Shown here: one piece after another, positions 26,729-35,213 of the stretch
Layout of the letters: each line of letters begins with the position of its first letter
Position numbering within the stretch: the stretch's first letter is position 1
Source: CAWCPR01 sp963797475
Lineage (GTDB): Bacteria > Chloroflexota > Anaerolineae > Anaerolineales > UBA4823
Length of the DNA: 64,000 nt
Reading direction: 5' to 3'
NCBI GenBank assembly: GCA_963797475.1
Contig: CAWCPR010000019.1
Location: forward strand, 195,172-259,171
Made by a program: the position numbers and the translations under genes
Notes under the pieces: generated by a model
The model's input: only the letters and a program-made list of their open reading frames with translations
Database searches by the model: none
Told to the model about the DNA's origin: nothing

Positions 26729-27715
26729 TCATTGGTAAGATGGGTCAGAATCGTCCGGCAAATTCTCTAAGTCCCGCCAGGGTAATAGGCTGGCGAAAGT
26801 ACTCAGATCGAAATCTCCCTGAATTTCAATACGGCTTAAATAATACCTCGTTTCCGGTACGTGGCGAAAGAAGCCACCCAGACCTACCGCGTTCTGATAG
26901 CCATCCCGAACCAGTTGTGTGGCATAAGGCGTCGTCATTCCATAGGGAAATGAAAAGGTTTCAATCTGGACATCCAGCAAATTCTCTAAGGTTTCTTTAG
27001 AGCCTGAAATTTCAGCAGACAGGTCCACCTGCTCCTGGCGTAAATCTACATGCGAATTGGTATGGCTGCCGATTTCCCAACCAGCATCCAACATCTCTTT
27101 CAACTGCTTGACGTGCAGGAATCCCCCAATTTCCAATTGATTAACAATAATATAAGAAACACCCACGAGCCCATAATTCTCCATGACTGGTAAGGCATTG
27201 TCATAGACGTCCATATAGCCATCATCGAAGGTAAGAATCACGGGGCGCGGAGGCAGTTCTACGCCTTCTTCAACCGCTTGCACCAGCCGCGATAGAGGGA
27301 TGGATGTATACCCCCAGGCCCGCAAGGTTTTTATTTGCTTCTGAAAATTCGCGACAGATACAAAATATCGGGAAGGGGGATCGACGTCCGCAATATGGTG
27401 AAAAAGCAAAATAGGCACAATAGCTTCGCCGGCAGAATTCCAGACCCAGGTTGGCGTTGCGGTGGGCGTTGCAGTAGATATAGGTGTTTTGGTGAGTAAT
27501 GGGCTCGGTGTAATCTTAAGATCCAGCGAAAAAAGATTCCCCGGAGGCGTGGCTGTTGCAGCCATGGGAATGGAAAGGGGCTGTTGGGTTTCAAAAGCCG
27601 TTACACCATCTCCCGCCGCTGACACCTTTACACCCATGGGAAAACCCGTCACACGCGCTGAGGTTACCAGGGCGAGGATCAGGATCTGCAAGATCACTCT
27701 GATAATGCGCTTCAT
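26729..27715 (-). CDS. Secreted polysaccharide deacetylase
   Basis: The product is 328 aa with an N-terminal signal or anchor helix and a Thr/Pro linker (about 60-90). The NodB-type domain contains TFDDGYMDVYDNALP (catalytic and metal Asp) and SHTNSHVDL (two metal His), with SFPYG later. It likely deacetylates cell-surface or external polysaccharide. It sits between the two MoeA genes, a curious position for an unrelated activity. Confidence 0.9.
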   Translation of the reverse strand: MKRIIRVILQILILALVTSARVTGFPMGVKVSAAGDGVTAFETQQPLSIPMAATATPPGNLFSLDLKITPSPLLTKTPISTATPTATPTWVWNSAGEAIVPILLFHHIADVDPPSRYFVSVANFQKQIKTLRAWGYTSIPLSRLVQAVEEGVELPPRPVILTFDDGYMDVYDNALPVMENYGLVGVSYIIVNQLEIGGFLHVKQLKEMLDAGWEIGSHTNSHVDLRQEQVDLSAEISGSKETLENLLDVQIETFSFPYGMTTPYATQLVRDGYQNAVGLGGFFRHVPETRYYLSRIEIQGDFDLSTFASLLPWRDLENLPDDSDPSYQ

Positions 27716-27724
27716 CGAATTGGA

Positions 27725-28969
27725 TCAAAGGAGGAAAACGTCGACTTTCTCGCCAGCCTCCAACCCGTTTGCGTCGGGTGGGATACGGATCAAGCCATCC
27801 GCTTTAGCCAGGGTGAAAATTAGATTGCTTTTGCCAAAAACAGGCTCGGCCAGGTATTCAGGTGATTCTCCTTGACCAGAAGGCGCTAACCGGACAGCAA
27901 CCCAGTCCTCCCGACCAGCCTGAGAGGGCAGATTAAGCGTCAGTTTCGCTCCGACGCTTGATTTTGGCAGGGCGTGGAAACAACCTTGTAAGGTTTCCAC
28001 TATAGGTCCCACAAACAATGAGGCAATCACCAGGGCGCTCACCGGATTTCCAGGCAAACCGATTACCGGTTTTCCATTACAAACAGCCAGAATCGTCGGT
28101 TTCCCGGGTCTTACATTCACGCCATGAACCAAAACACCGGGTTTTCCCAGGCGATTAATCACTTGAGATGTTAAGTCTCGTACGCTGGCAGATGAGCCCG
28201 CTGTGATCACGACTAAATCGCATTCTTCGAGAGCGATTTGGGCAGCAGATTGTAATGCATTGAAGTTATCCGGGATAATTCCATATCGTACAGGTATCCC
28301 TCCGGCCTGTAGCACCAATGCGCTTAACGTAAAGGCATTTACGTCTCGTACCTTCCCAGGGCCAAGTTCGGCTTCTGGAGGCACGACTTCATCACCGCTA
28401 GATAAGATTCCTACGCTCGGGCGTTTTCCTACAGAAATTTGGGTGATCCCTAAAGCCATTAACCCCCCGATCTCTGCCGGCCGTAAGCGTACGCCAGCAG
28501 GGATCACATTTTCGCCGGCGGCGACATCCTCGCCTACATTCAATACGTTTTCTCCGAAAGCTACTGCCCGCAATACCTCGATTTCTTTTGCGTTCACCAA
28601 TTGTGTGTATTCGATCATTACTACCGCATCTGATCCTTCTGGGAGCATACCACCGGTGTGGATCAAAGCACATTGGGCATTGGCAATGGAAAATCCAGGA
28701 GCAGCGCCCATGGGTACTTCACCAATAAGGGATAAGTAAGCCGGCAGTGATTCGCTTGACCCAAAGGTATCCGCGGCTCGGACAGCATAGCCATCTACAG
28801 TCGTACGGGGAAAGGTTGGCAACGGATGAGGGGCAAGAACGTCCTGGACGACTACACGACCTAACGCCTGGGCGGTTTTAACGACTTCTACCACCGGTTG
28901 GGGATGGAGATTGTCGAATAAAAGCTTTAAGGCGTCAGCCGGCGGCAGTAATTCTAAAAATTCTGGCAT
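27725..28969 (-). CDS. moeA: Molybdopterin molybdotransferase MoeA (gephyrin-like)
   Basis: The start at 28969 is preferred because family members begin MPEFLELLPPADAL; an upstream TTG at 29005 would add 12 residues. The 414-aa product has TVDGYAVRAADTFG, IHTGGMLPEGSDAVVMIEYTQ, ILSSGDEVVPP, the TAGSSASVRD loop, VRPGKPTILA and GLPGNPVSALV. It inserts Mo into adenylated molybdopterin. With the MoeA-PBP fusion close by on the same strand, this cell keeps two molybdotransferases, perhaps for different cofactor forms. Confidence 0.93.
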   Translation of the reverse strand: MPEFLELLPPADALKLLFDNLHPQPVVEVVKTAQALGRVVVQDVLAPHPLPTFPRTTVDGYAVRAADTFGSSESLPAYLSLIGEVPMGAAPGFSIANAQCALIHTGGMLPEGSDAVVMIEYTQLVNAKEIEVLRAVAFGENVLNVGEDVAAGENVIPAGVRLRPAEIGGLMALGITQISVGKRPSVGILSSGDEVVPPEAELGPGKVRDVNAFTLSALVLQAGGIPVRYGIIPDNFNALQSAAQIALEECDLVVITAGSSASVRDLTSQVINRLGKPGVLVHGVNVRPGKPTILAVCNGKPVIGLPGNPVSALVIASLFVGPIVETLQGCFHALPKSSVGAKLTLNLPSQAGREDWVAVRLAPSGQGESPEYLAEPVFGKSNLIFTLAKADGLIRIPPDANGLEAGEKVDVFLL

Positions 28970-29013
28970 CCTTAGCCCTGTATTTACTTGAATCAGCATC
29001 GGCAATGATCAAT

Positions 29014-29940
29014 TTAATGAGTCCAAAATGTAAAGGCAATAAGATACGACATTGCCCCAAACAGCACGACGCTGCTCAACGTGACGGCAGTCCAATTCGG
29101 CTTCAAACCGGCTGCGATCCGGCGCATTTGCCATATTTGCAGCAGGCCGAACGGTAACGGCAGCAACGCAGGCAGAATGACGAATGAGGGCATGCCGAAA
29201 AGGGTCGCCAGCCCGACCAACAAAAATGCTGTCAAAACGAGGATATTGTGTAAACTCATCCCCGCCTGCCAGCCCAAGCGCACCAAAAGTGTCTTTTTCT
29301 CATATTTAAGATCGGTGGCATAATCCGGAAGCTCAAAAGTCAAGAGCATCGCCAGGTTTATTGCAAACAGCGGGAAGGTGCTCATCGCCACAAGACGGTG
29401 CAATTCACCAGTTTGCAAGACGAACGCGTACGCCGGGACTAAAAAAGAGACCAGGAAGGCTGTGATCATTTCCCCGTAACCAGAGCTCTCCAATTGAAGC
29501 GGGGGAGTCGAGTAAAAGAAAGCCCCAAAAAACGCCACCACCATGATCAATATTGCTTGAGGGGAAAGGCGGGTCTGGGCGATCATCAGCACAGTCAATG
29601 AGGCCAGGACAGCCAGGCACCCGAGGGCGGCCATCAGGGCGACGCGTCTTGGCAGCTTCCCAGGGCCGATCGCGCCGCTGCCACCGGAAAATGGCGTCCT
29701 GTGCGGGTTATTCATATCTGCAGGCGCATTGTAATATTCATTTAAATAATGCGTACTTAATTGAAGTAATGTCACCCAGGCTTGACCCAGGAAATACAAT
29801 CCCCAATCGATTGAGTTTCCCAGATAATGGGCGATTCCAACCCCCAAGGCGTAAAGCAGCGCCGCTCCCACCAGGAACAATGGACGCGACAATATTATGA
29901 ACAGGCGTAATGGATTTTGCAACGGTTCCTGTTGGTTCAC
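29014..29940 (-). CDS. UbiA-family prenyltransferase (MenA-like)
   Basis: The 308-aa protein has eight or nine TM helices. The first aspartate-rich motif is NEYYNAPADMNN and the second is DYATDLKYEKKTLLVRLG, as in 1,4-dihydroxy-2-naphthoate polyprenyltransferases. It should attach a polyprenyl chain to an aromatic ring in the membrane. Menaquinone synthesis is likely but no men gene is adjacent. It starts between DinB and moeA on the same strand. Confidence 0.88.
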   Translation of the reverse strand: MNQQEPLQNPLRLFIILSRPLFLVGAALLYALGVGIAHYLGNSIDWGLYFLGQAWVTLLQLSTHYLNEYYNAPADMNNPHRTPFSGGSGAIGPGKLPRRVALMAALGCLAVLASLTVLMIAQTRLSPQAILIMVVAFFGAFFYSTPPLQLESSGYGEMITAFLVSFLVPAYAFVLQTGELHRLVAMSTFPLFAINLAMLLTFELPDYATDLKYEKKTLLVRLGWQAGMSLHNILVLTAFLLVGLATLFGMPSFVILPALLPLPFGLLQIWQMRRIAAGLKPNWTAVTLSSVVLFGAMSYLIAFTFWTH

Positions 29941-29970
29941 AAAGCCACCTAAACATCCGTGAAATTCGTA

Positions 29971-30480
29971 TCAGGCTTTCCTTAGCTCTTTTCGCATGTC
30001 GCGCATGTGGATCTGGTTGTGACGGTAGATCAATTTAATGATATCCTCCAATGGAGAAACTCCCAGGTAGGGATGCCGGCCGATTTTTTCAAGGTCACTG
30101 GCTTGCATTCCGGCCACTAAATTAGCAGATTGTAGCCGTAAAGACTGGAAGTCATTCAGCAGAGTCTCCACTGAAACGTCACGTAACCCAGCCACTTTTT
30201 TCTCGTTATATTCGTCGATCCGGAAATCTTCCGGAGCCCCAGGACCTCCTTCCAGAATATTATCGATTAATCGCCTGAAAGAATCTTCAGCCGCTACCAA
30301 GTGCGCTAAAATCTGGCGGGCAGCCCAATGGGTTCCTTCGCTGTAGATTGGAACATCCATATCGTCAAAATCCAGGGCTCGAAAGAACGCCAATGTTCGT
30401 TCGCCTTCGTTGAGTAATTTTTCTGATAAACGCTCTGGGGTCTCGCCCATATTGCTCCATTCAGGGTGAATCTCTTTCAT
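29971..30480 (-). CDS. DinB-family protein
   Basis: The product is 169 aa, a four-helix bundle of the DinB/YfiT superfamily with WAARQILAHLVAAEDSFRRL and the C-terminal YRHNQIHMRDMRK; the His in these segments fit the usual three-His metal site. The family includes thiol S-transferases and damage-inducible proteins. The substrate is unknown here. Confidence 0.85.
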   Translation of the reverse strand: MKEIHPEWSNMGETPERLSEKLLNEGERTLAFFRALDFDDMDVPIYSEGTHWAARQILAHLVAAEDSFRRLIDNILEGGPGAPEDFRIDEYNEKKVAGLRDVSVETLLNDFQSLRLQSANLVAGMQASDLEKIGRHPYLGVSPLEDIIKLIYRHNQIHMRDMRKELRKA

Positions 30481-30534
30481 CTACCCCGGGATTCTGATTT
30501 AGGCCCGCAATGTGCGCCAAGCGTCCCCAACACG

Positions 30535-31011
30535 CTACGGTTCAACGGGGTATCCAGCCTGCTTCCAAGATTCGAACCCCCCCTTTATTGGCGTTACCTG
30601 GGTGAAACCATTGTCTAACAAGATGCGCGCCGCACCGGCGCTGGACTGTTCAGCAGGTCAAGTGCAATAGGGGATTATCCACTGATTCGGGTCCAGCTCA
30701 CTCAATCGATTGGTCAGCTCAGCGCCTGAAATGGATAAAGCACCTGGAATGTGACCTTGCGAATAATAAGGTTCTCCGCGCACATCCACAAATACGGCCG
30801 TTTTCATATCGTACGCAGCCTTCGCATCTTTCAGACTGACACGTGGGATCTCCGGATAAGGGATTTGCTCGGACACTTGTGTCGGTGCAACGGTTTCGGA
30901 AGGCCCCAAGGGATTGTTCAAAAAAACAACAACTGCACCAGCTAAAAGAATTAGCCCTATCCCTACCAAAATGATCGGCCATAAAGAAACCGGTTTGCGT
31001 TGGCTTGCCAT
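30535..31011 (-). CDS. Membrane-anchored rhodanese-like protein with in-frame UGA at codon 118 (candidate selenoprotein)
   Basis: ATG 31011 follows GGAGATTTA. An N-terminal TM helix (about 11-30) leads to an extracytoplasmic rhodanese domain (VFVDVRGEPYYSQGHIPGALSI). The active-site loop reads IIPYCT-UGA-PAEQSSAGAARILL: Cys116 is the usual rhodanese nucleophile position and UGA (30658-30660) falls where relatives carry a second Cys (YCTCP). Beyond UGA the same frame continues without a break through NGFTQVTPIKGGFESWKQAGYPVEP to TAG at 30535, matching the domain's normal end. A hairpin placed like a bacterial SECIS follows (30627-30641). I interpret UGA as selenocysteine, giving 158 aa; a simple TGC-to-TGA mutation is the alternative. 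Confidence 0.8.
30627..30641 (-). promoter_or_regulatory. SECIS-like hairpin downstream of the in-frame UGA
   Basis: Counting from the UGA, bases 17-21 (GCGCC) pair with 27-31 (GGCGC) and leave the five-base loop GGTGC. Bacterial SECIS elements have a small loop beginning with G within roughly 16-37 bases after UGA, which this fits. The lower stem is weak. Confidence 0.5.
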
Positions 31012-31069
31012 TAAATCTCCTCGCGCACAGGAACTGTTGAGGTGACCAACTAAATTCAACAACTGCCGA

Positions 31070-33418
31070 TCATACCATATCCTGATATTGGTAGTTAAGT
31101 AACCTGAGCGCATTTAGAATTACGATTAACGTGCTGCCCTCATGGATAACAATCGCGACTCCAATTCCTGCCAATCCGGCGAGAGAAAACCCGCTTAACA
31201 CGACGATAACTCCCAACGCAAGAATGAGATTTTGGCGAATGATATTTTGCGCCGATCGCCCCAAGCCTATTGAAAATGGCAATTTCGTGAGTTCAGGAGC
31301 CATAAGGACGACATCCGCTGTTTTTAGCGCGACATCTGTGCCGGCCCCTCCAAGGGCGATCCCGATCGTAGCATTTGCCAGGGCAGGCGCATCGTTAATG
31401 CCATCTCCGACCATAGCGACAATTTGATGCGAATGAACCAATTCACTGACCGCATCCACCTTATCAGCCGGCATTAAATTGGCTCGGTAATCACTTACTC
31501 CCAACTCGGCAGCGATCCTGGCTGCGGTTTGAGCATTATCCCCCGACAAGATAATATTTTTATGGATGCCCAGTCTATTCAGGGCAGCCAGCGTTTTGGC
31601 AGCCTCATCTCGAAGGACGTCGGCTACGGCAATAACCCCCCAGATTTCAAACTCAACGCCGATCAATATCGCTGATTTTCCTTGCTCTTCTAATTCGTCC
31701 AACTGGATTTGAATTCGATCCTCAATTCTTACTCCCAGATCTGTGAATAGGCTCTGGTTCCCAACTCGAATTTTCCTGCCATCTACCACGCCAATCAATC
31801 CGCGCCCGGTGATAGACTGTACTTGATTGGATTGCGGAATAGGAAGCTGGCGCAGGTTAGCCGCTCTCAGGAATGCGGGCGCGAAAGGGTGGGCAGATCG
31901 AGCCTCGATCGCTGCAGTTATCGCTAACAAGTCGGATTCACTCAGCGTCGAAAAAGAAAATATATCCGTAACTTCCGGTTCTCCTCGGGTCAAAGTCCCA
32001 GTTTTATCAAAGGCAATGGCTCGCAATCGCCCCAGATTTTCAAGGTGAACTCCGCCTTTAATCAGGATTCCGTTTCTGGCAGCTTGAGCGATACCGGCGA
32101 GGATCGCTGCAGGGGTGCCTAAAACCAACGCACAAGGAGAAGCAGCTACCAACAAGGTCATCGCACGTAAGAATGAGTTCGCAATGGGCACCCCAAATAG
32201 AGGCGGGACCATAATTACGAGAAGATCAGCGATTAAAACTGCTGGGACAAAATACCTGGAAAACTTTTCCGTAATCTGCTCGGTTGGCGATTTCTGCGCT
32301 TGAGCTGCCTCGACCATCTTCATCACTTGAGATAAGGTGCTGTCCCTTGCCAGTCGAGCAACGCGCACCTCCAGTACACCATCCCCATTGAGAGAACCGG
32401 CAAATACCGCTGCGCCTGGCCCTTTCTCGATGGGAATCGATTCCCCTGTAATAGAAGATTGATCAATTCCTGATCGCCCGCGTGTGATTTCCCCATCAAC
32501 CGGTAACCTGACTCCAGGTTTTAACACCACGATATCCCCGATACGCAGCTTTTCCACCGGCGTTAAGATCTCCTCACCTTCACGCAGCACCAGAGAGGTT
32601 CTCGGGATCAGATTTTCAAGGGATCTAACCGCATTTCGAGCCTTATCTAAGGCATAGCCTTCCAGAGCATGCCCCAGGCTGAATAAAAACAGGAGCAAAG
32701 CCCCCTCGGCGAAATCCCCCAAGACCGCTGCACCGAAAGCCGCAAAAACCATCAGCAAATCGGTATCTAAACGGCGCTCCCGAACTGCTTGCAAACCATG
32801 CCGGGCTACATGATACCCCCCGAAAGCAAATGCTCCAAGGTATGATATCAAAGAGATTGGAGCAGAAAACACACCGAATTGGCTGCCCAACCAGCCGAGG
32901 CCCAATGTCCATCCGGATGCCAGGCTGAGAATTAACTCATTATTTTTTGATAGCCACTCCCGAAGGCCATACGATCTCACGTGATAACCAAGCTGATTCA
33001 CCCGTTTATGGATGGAAGTTTCATTGGTTTTCCGAGAATCGTACTCAATTCTTAGCTTTTGATTTTCGAAACTGACGTCAACGCTCAGGACGCCTTCCAA
33101 TCTGCCCAGGCTGTGTTCAACCACTAAAGCGCAGTCCGAACAGTCCAGTCCTTCCAGGTCGAATTGTCGGTGGTGGTAGCGGTTCAATATTCCAGCCGCC
33201 GCCTTTCTCGCGACCCGCTCAACGTCCGCGTCAGATACAACAGCCGGATCATAGTGTAAACAAATCCTTACAGGAGAGATGCCTCGATTGATATGAACAC
33301 GTGAAAATCCATGACGGGCTTGCAGGGCCGTTTCCAGCCGTTTCACACATCCATCTTGGTCATCTTCAATACCGGGCAGTAAGCCTGGTATTGCAAGCTC
33401 AATGTTTTTTTCGGTCAT
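31070..33418 (-). CDS. Heavy-metal P1B-type ATPase (P1B-4-like)
   Basis: The 782-aa exporter has two N-terminal HMA-like folds; the first keeps a single Cys and the second has GLDCSDCA. TM helices flank the actuator motif TGES, the phosphorylation motif DKTGTLT (Asp471), the HP motif in SAHPFAP and GDGINDAPAL. The membrane metal motif is SPC (in ASPCALVLGTP) and TM8 has HEGST, the pair that marks the P1B-4 group (Co/Zn/Fe export) rather than the CPC copper or zinc groups. It lies 90 bp downstream of an ArsR gene that probably controls it. Confidence 0.92.
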   Translation of the reverse strand: MTEKNIELAIPGLLPGIEDDQDGCVKRLETALQARHGFSRVHINRGISPVRICLHYDPAVVSDADVERVARKAAAGILNRYHHRQFDLEGLDCSDCALVVEHSLGRLEGVLSVDVSFENQKLRIEYDSRKTNETSIHKRVNQLGYHVRSYGLREWLSKNNELILSLASGWTLGLGWLGSQFGVFSAPISLISYLGAFAFGGYHVARHGLQAVRERRLDTDLLMVFAAFGAAVLGDFAEGALLLFLFSLGHALEGYALDKARNAVRSLENLIPRTSLVLREGEEILTPVEKLRIGDIVVLKPGVRLPVDGEITRGRSGIDQSSITGESIPIEKGPGAAVFAGSLNGDGVLEVRVARLARDSTLSQVMKMVEAAQAQKSPTEQITEKFSRYFVPAVLIADLLVIMVPPLFGVPIANSFLRAMTLLVAASPCALVLGTPAAILAGIAQAARNGILIKGGVHLENLGRLRAIAFDKTGTLTRGEPEVTDIFSFSTLSESDLLAITAAIEARSAHPFAPAFLRAANLRQLPIPQSNQVQSITGRGLIGVVDGRKIRVGNQSLFTDLGVRIEDRIQIQLDELEEQGKSAILIGVEFEIWGVIAVADVLRDEAAKTLAALNRLGIHKNIILSGDNAQTAARIAAELGVSDYRANLMPADKVDAVSELVHSHQIVAMVGDGINDAPALANATIGIALGGAGTDVALKTADVVLMAPELTKLPFSIGLGRSAQNIIRQNLILALGVIVVLSGFSLAGLAGIGVAIVIHEGSTLIVILNALRLLNYQYQDMV

Positions 33419-33508
33419 GATTCTTTTCGGCCTCCGGTAAAGACAATTTTCTGTGATGATGGGTTGGACAGAAAAGGTTTTCGATAGGATCGAACCCTTT
33501 CTGAACCA

Positions 33509-33829
33509 TTAACCATAAAGAACATGGTCTAAACCGCGCCGGTAAAGATCTGAAATATGTTCGTCATCAAGCTCGTAAAAAACTTGCCGGCCTTTCTTCC
33601 GAGCTCTCACTAAACGCATCTGCCTTAAACCGCGCAACTGGTGTGAAACCGCGGATTCGCTAAGACCGACGCCATCTGCCAGCGCTCCAACATTGAGTTC
33701 TTTATCAAATAAGGCAGAGATAATCCGGATCCGGCTGGGGTCGCTTAGAGCGCGGAATAGCTCTGCCAGACGAGAGGCTGTTTGCTCGTCCAGGATCGTG
33801 GTGAGGTCGGTAACCGCTTGTTTTTTCAT
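33509..33829 (-). CDS. ArsR/SmtB-family metal-responsive repressor
   Basis: The product is 106 aa from ATG 33829 (AAAGGG upstream); a longer reading from 33973 runs through the operator and was rejected. The winged helix is LFRALSDPSRIRIISALFDKELNVGALADGVGLSESAVSHQLRGLRQMRLV. The C-terminal helix DDEHISDLYRRGLDHVLYG carries Asp/His at the alpha-5 positions used for zinc-type sensing, with no CxC arsenic motif. It lies upstream of the P1B ATPase and should release its operator when metal binds. Confidence 0.92.
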   Translation of the reverse strand: MKKQAVTDLTTILDEQTASRLAELFRALSDPSRIRIISALFDKELNVGALADGVGLSESAVSHQLRGLRQMRLVRARKKGRQVFYELDDEHISDLYRRGLDHVLYG

Positions 33830-33848
33830 TGCAACCCTTTTACAATAG

Positions 33849-33872
33849 TTGAATATATGCTCATATATTGAA
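33849..33872. promoter_or_regulatory. ArsR/SmtB operator (8-2-8 perfect palindrome, extended)
   Basis: AATATATG-CT-CATATATT (33852-33869) is a perfect inverted repeat with two further matching TT/AA pairs outside one mismatch. The 12-2-12 layout is that of SmtB/ArsR operators. It lies between the -10 box and the arsR start, so binding would block transcription. Confidence 0.8.
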
Positions 33873-33875
33873 TGT

Positions 33876-33904
33876 ATTATACCAAACAAACGCCATCCCC
33901 GCAA
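33876..33904 (-). promoter_or_regulatory. Promoter of the arsR-ATPase operon
   Basis: On the minus strand TTGCGG (33904-33899) and TATAAT (33881-33876) are 17 bp apart and lead directly into the palindromic operator. Confidence 0.6.
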
Positions 33905-33993
33905 GGTTGAACTCGGAGCCTTAAAATAAAAAGCCAGGAGGGGGCAATTTTCAACCACCCTGCCGGCGATCAATTATTAACAAGGTTAAGGAA

Positions 33994-34956
33994 TTACCGT
34001 CGAACCAGGTTCGATAAGAAGAACCAAACATTCGCCGGGCGCTCGGCCAGGCGCCGTGTATAGTACGGGTACCACTCGGTGCCGTAAGGGACATAGACAC
34101 GCACTGGATACCCCTCAGCGACAAGCTGCTCCTGCAAGTCCCTGCGGATGCCATAGAGCATTTGGAATTCCAACCCTTGTGGCGCTAACCCAATTTTCTT
34201 TGCGTATTTTTTTACATGCTGGATTCGTTCAAGATCGTGGGTAGCTATCCCTGGGAGGGGAGGAATTTTTTGATCCGGGCTGATCGGTTCAGTGCCGTGG
34301 TGCAGCGAACTGTCCAACAAACACTCAGCCAGGTGGTCATAATTGGCATCCACGTCCTCTTTTTTAGGAAATGCGATCTCGACTGGCTCTTTATAGGCCC
34401 CTTTACATAAACGCACACGTCCGCCGGCTTCACAAATTTGATGGAGATCCTGCTCACTGCGATAAAGATAAGCTTGAATGACGACACCCACAACGGCTTC
34501 TCCGTATATGACTGCCATTTTTCGATAAAGTTTTAGGGTTACATCCGTCCAGGGCAAATCTTCCATATCGATGCGCACAAAGTTACCTTTTTCTCTGGCG
34601 CATTCCAAAATCCTGGCCAGATTCCTTTCACATAGACTGGTTTCTAAAGCCATCCCGATTTGTGTAAGCTTGATGGAAACATTGGCGCGTACACCCGAGC
34701 TATCGATTGCATCTAACAACGTCAGGATGGATTGGGTGGCGGTTAGCGCCTCATCCGGCGTCGTCGTGTGTTCCCCAAGATGATCCAGTGTAGCGTTTAT
34801 GCCACGTTCATTCAAAACACGAACGGCCTGAATCGCATCATCCAGGTTTTCCCCGGCTACGAATCGAGAGGCAGCTCGCCAGGCAAACGCCCACCGAGTG
34901 ACAACGTGCCGCGCCCAGGCGGCCTTTGAAAGATAGATTAACAATGAGCGAAGCAT
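33994..34956 (-). CDS. Proline dehydrogenase (monofunctional)
   Basis: The 320-aa FAD enzyme oxidises proline to pyrroline-5-carboxylate. Motifs seen: TLDHLGEH near residue 56, SIKLTQIG, RIDMEDLPWTD, GVVIQAYLYRSEQDL, RLCKGAYKEP, EFQMLYGIRRDLQ and the C-terminal YVPYGTEWYPYYTRRLAERPAN. The length fits the short bacterial ProDH (about 300 aa). The partner P5C dehydrogenase is not in the window. Confidence 0.95.
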   Translation of the reverse strand: MLRSLLIYLSKAAWARHVVTRWAFAWRAASRFVAGENLDDAIQAVRVLNERGINATLDHLGEHTTTPDEALTATQSILTLLDAIDSSGVRANVSIKLTQIGMALETSLCERNLARILECAREKGNFVRIDMEDLPWTDVTLKLYRKMAVIYGEAVVGVVIQAYLYRSEQDLHQICEAGGRVRLCKGAYKEPVEIAFPKKEDVDANYDHLAECLLDSSLHHGTEPISPDQKIPPLPGIATHDLERIQHVKKYAKKIGLAPQGLEFQMLYGIRRDLQEQLVAEGYPVRVYVPYGTEWYPYYTRRLAERPANVWFFLSNLVRR

Positions 34957-35161
34957 AGATGGTTCCCAGCCAAACGACGGTCTAGATAGCGAGTCAGATT
35001 TTCATATGTCGTGGTGGATTGTGTGCAGGATATCTCTTTTTATTTCTGATTTTAACACACTCCGCAAGCTCTCGACGATCACTAAAAGTCAGCATTTTAT
35101 GCGACAAAAGACACAAATCCTTTATAAGGCGATTTAGGGAAAGATTAATAATTAAATAGGT

Positions 35162-35177
35162 AGGCACAAAACTTGCA
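35162..35177 (+). promoter_or_regulatory. Sigma-54 promoter (-24/-12) before rpoN
   Basis: AGGCACA-AAAC-TTGCA has the invariant GG and GC spaced by 10 bases, as in TGGCACG-N4-TTGCA. Transcription would begin near 35189 and enter rpoN at 35214, so sigma-54 would control its own gene. Confidence 0.75.
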
Positions 35178-35213
35178 ACCATTTATAATTGATCCTATTC
35201 TCAGGAAACGAAA

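Noticed and set aside
33830..33973. Longer ArsR start at 33973
   Set aside because: It would place the promoter and palindromic operator inside the coding sequence and adds unconserved residues.
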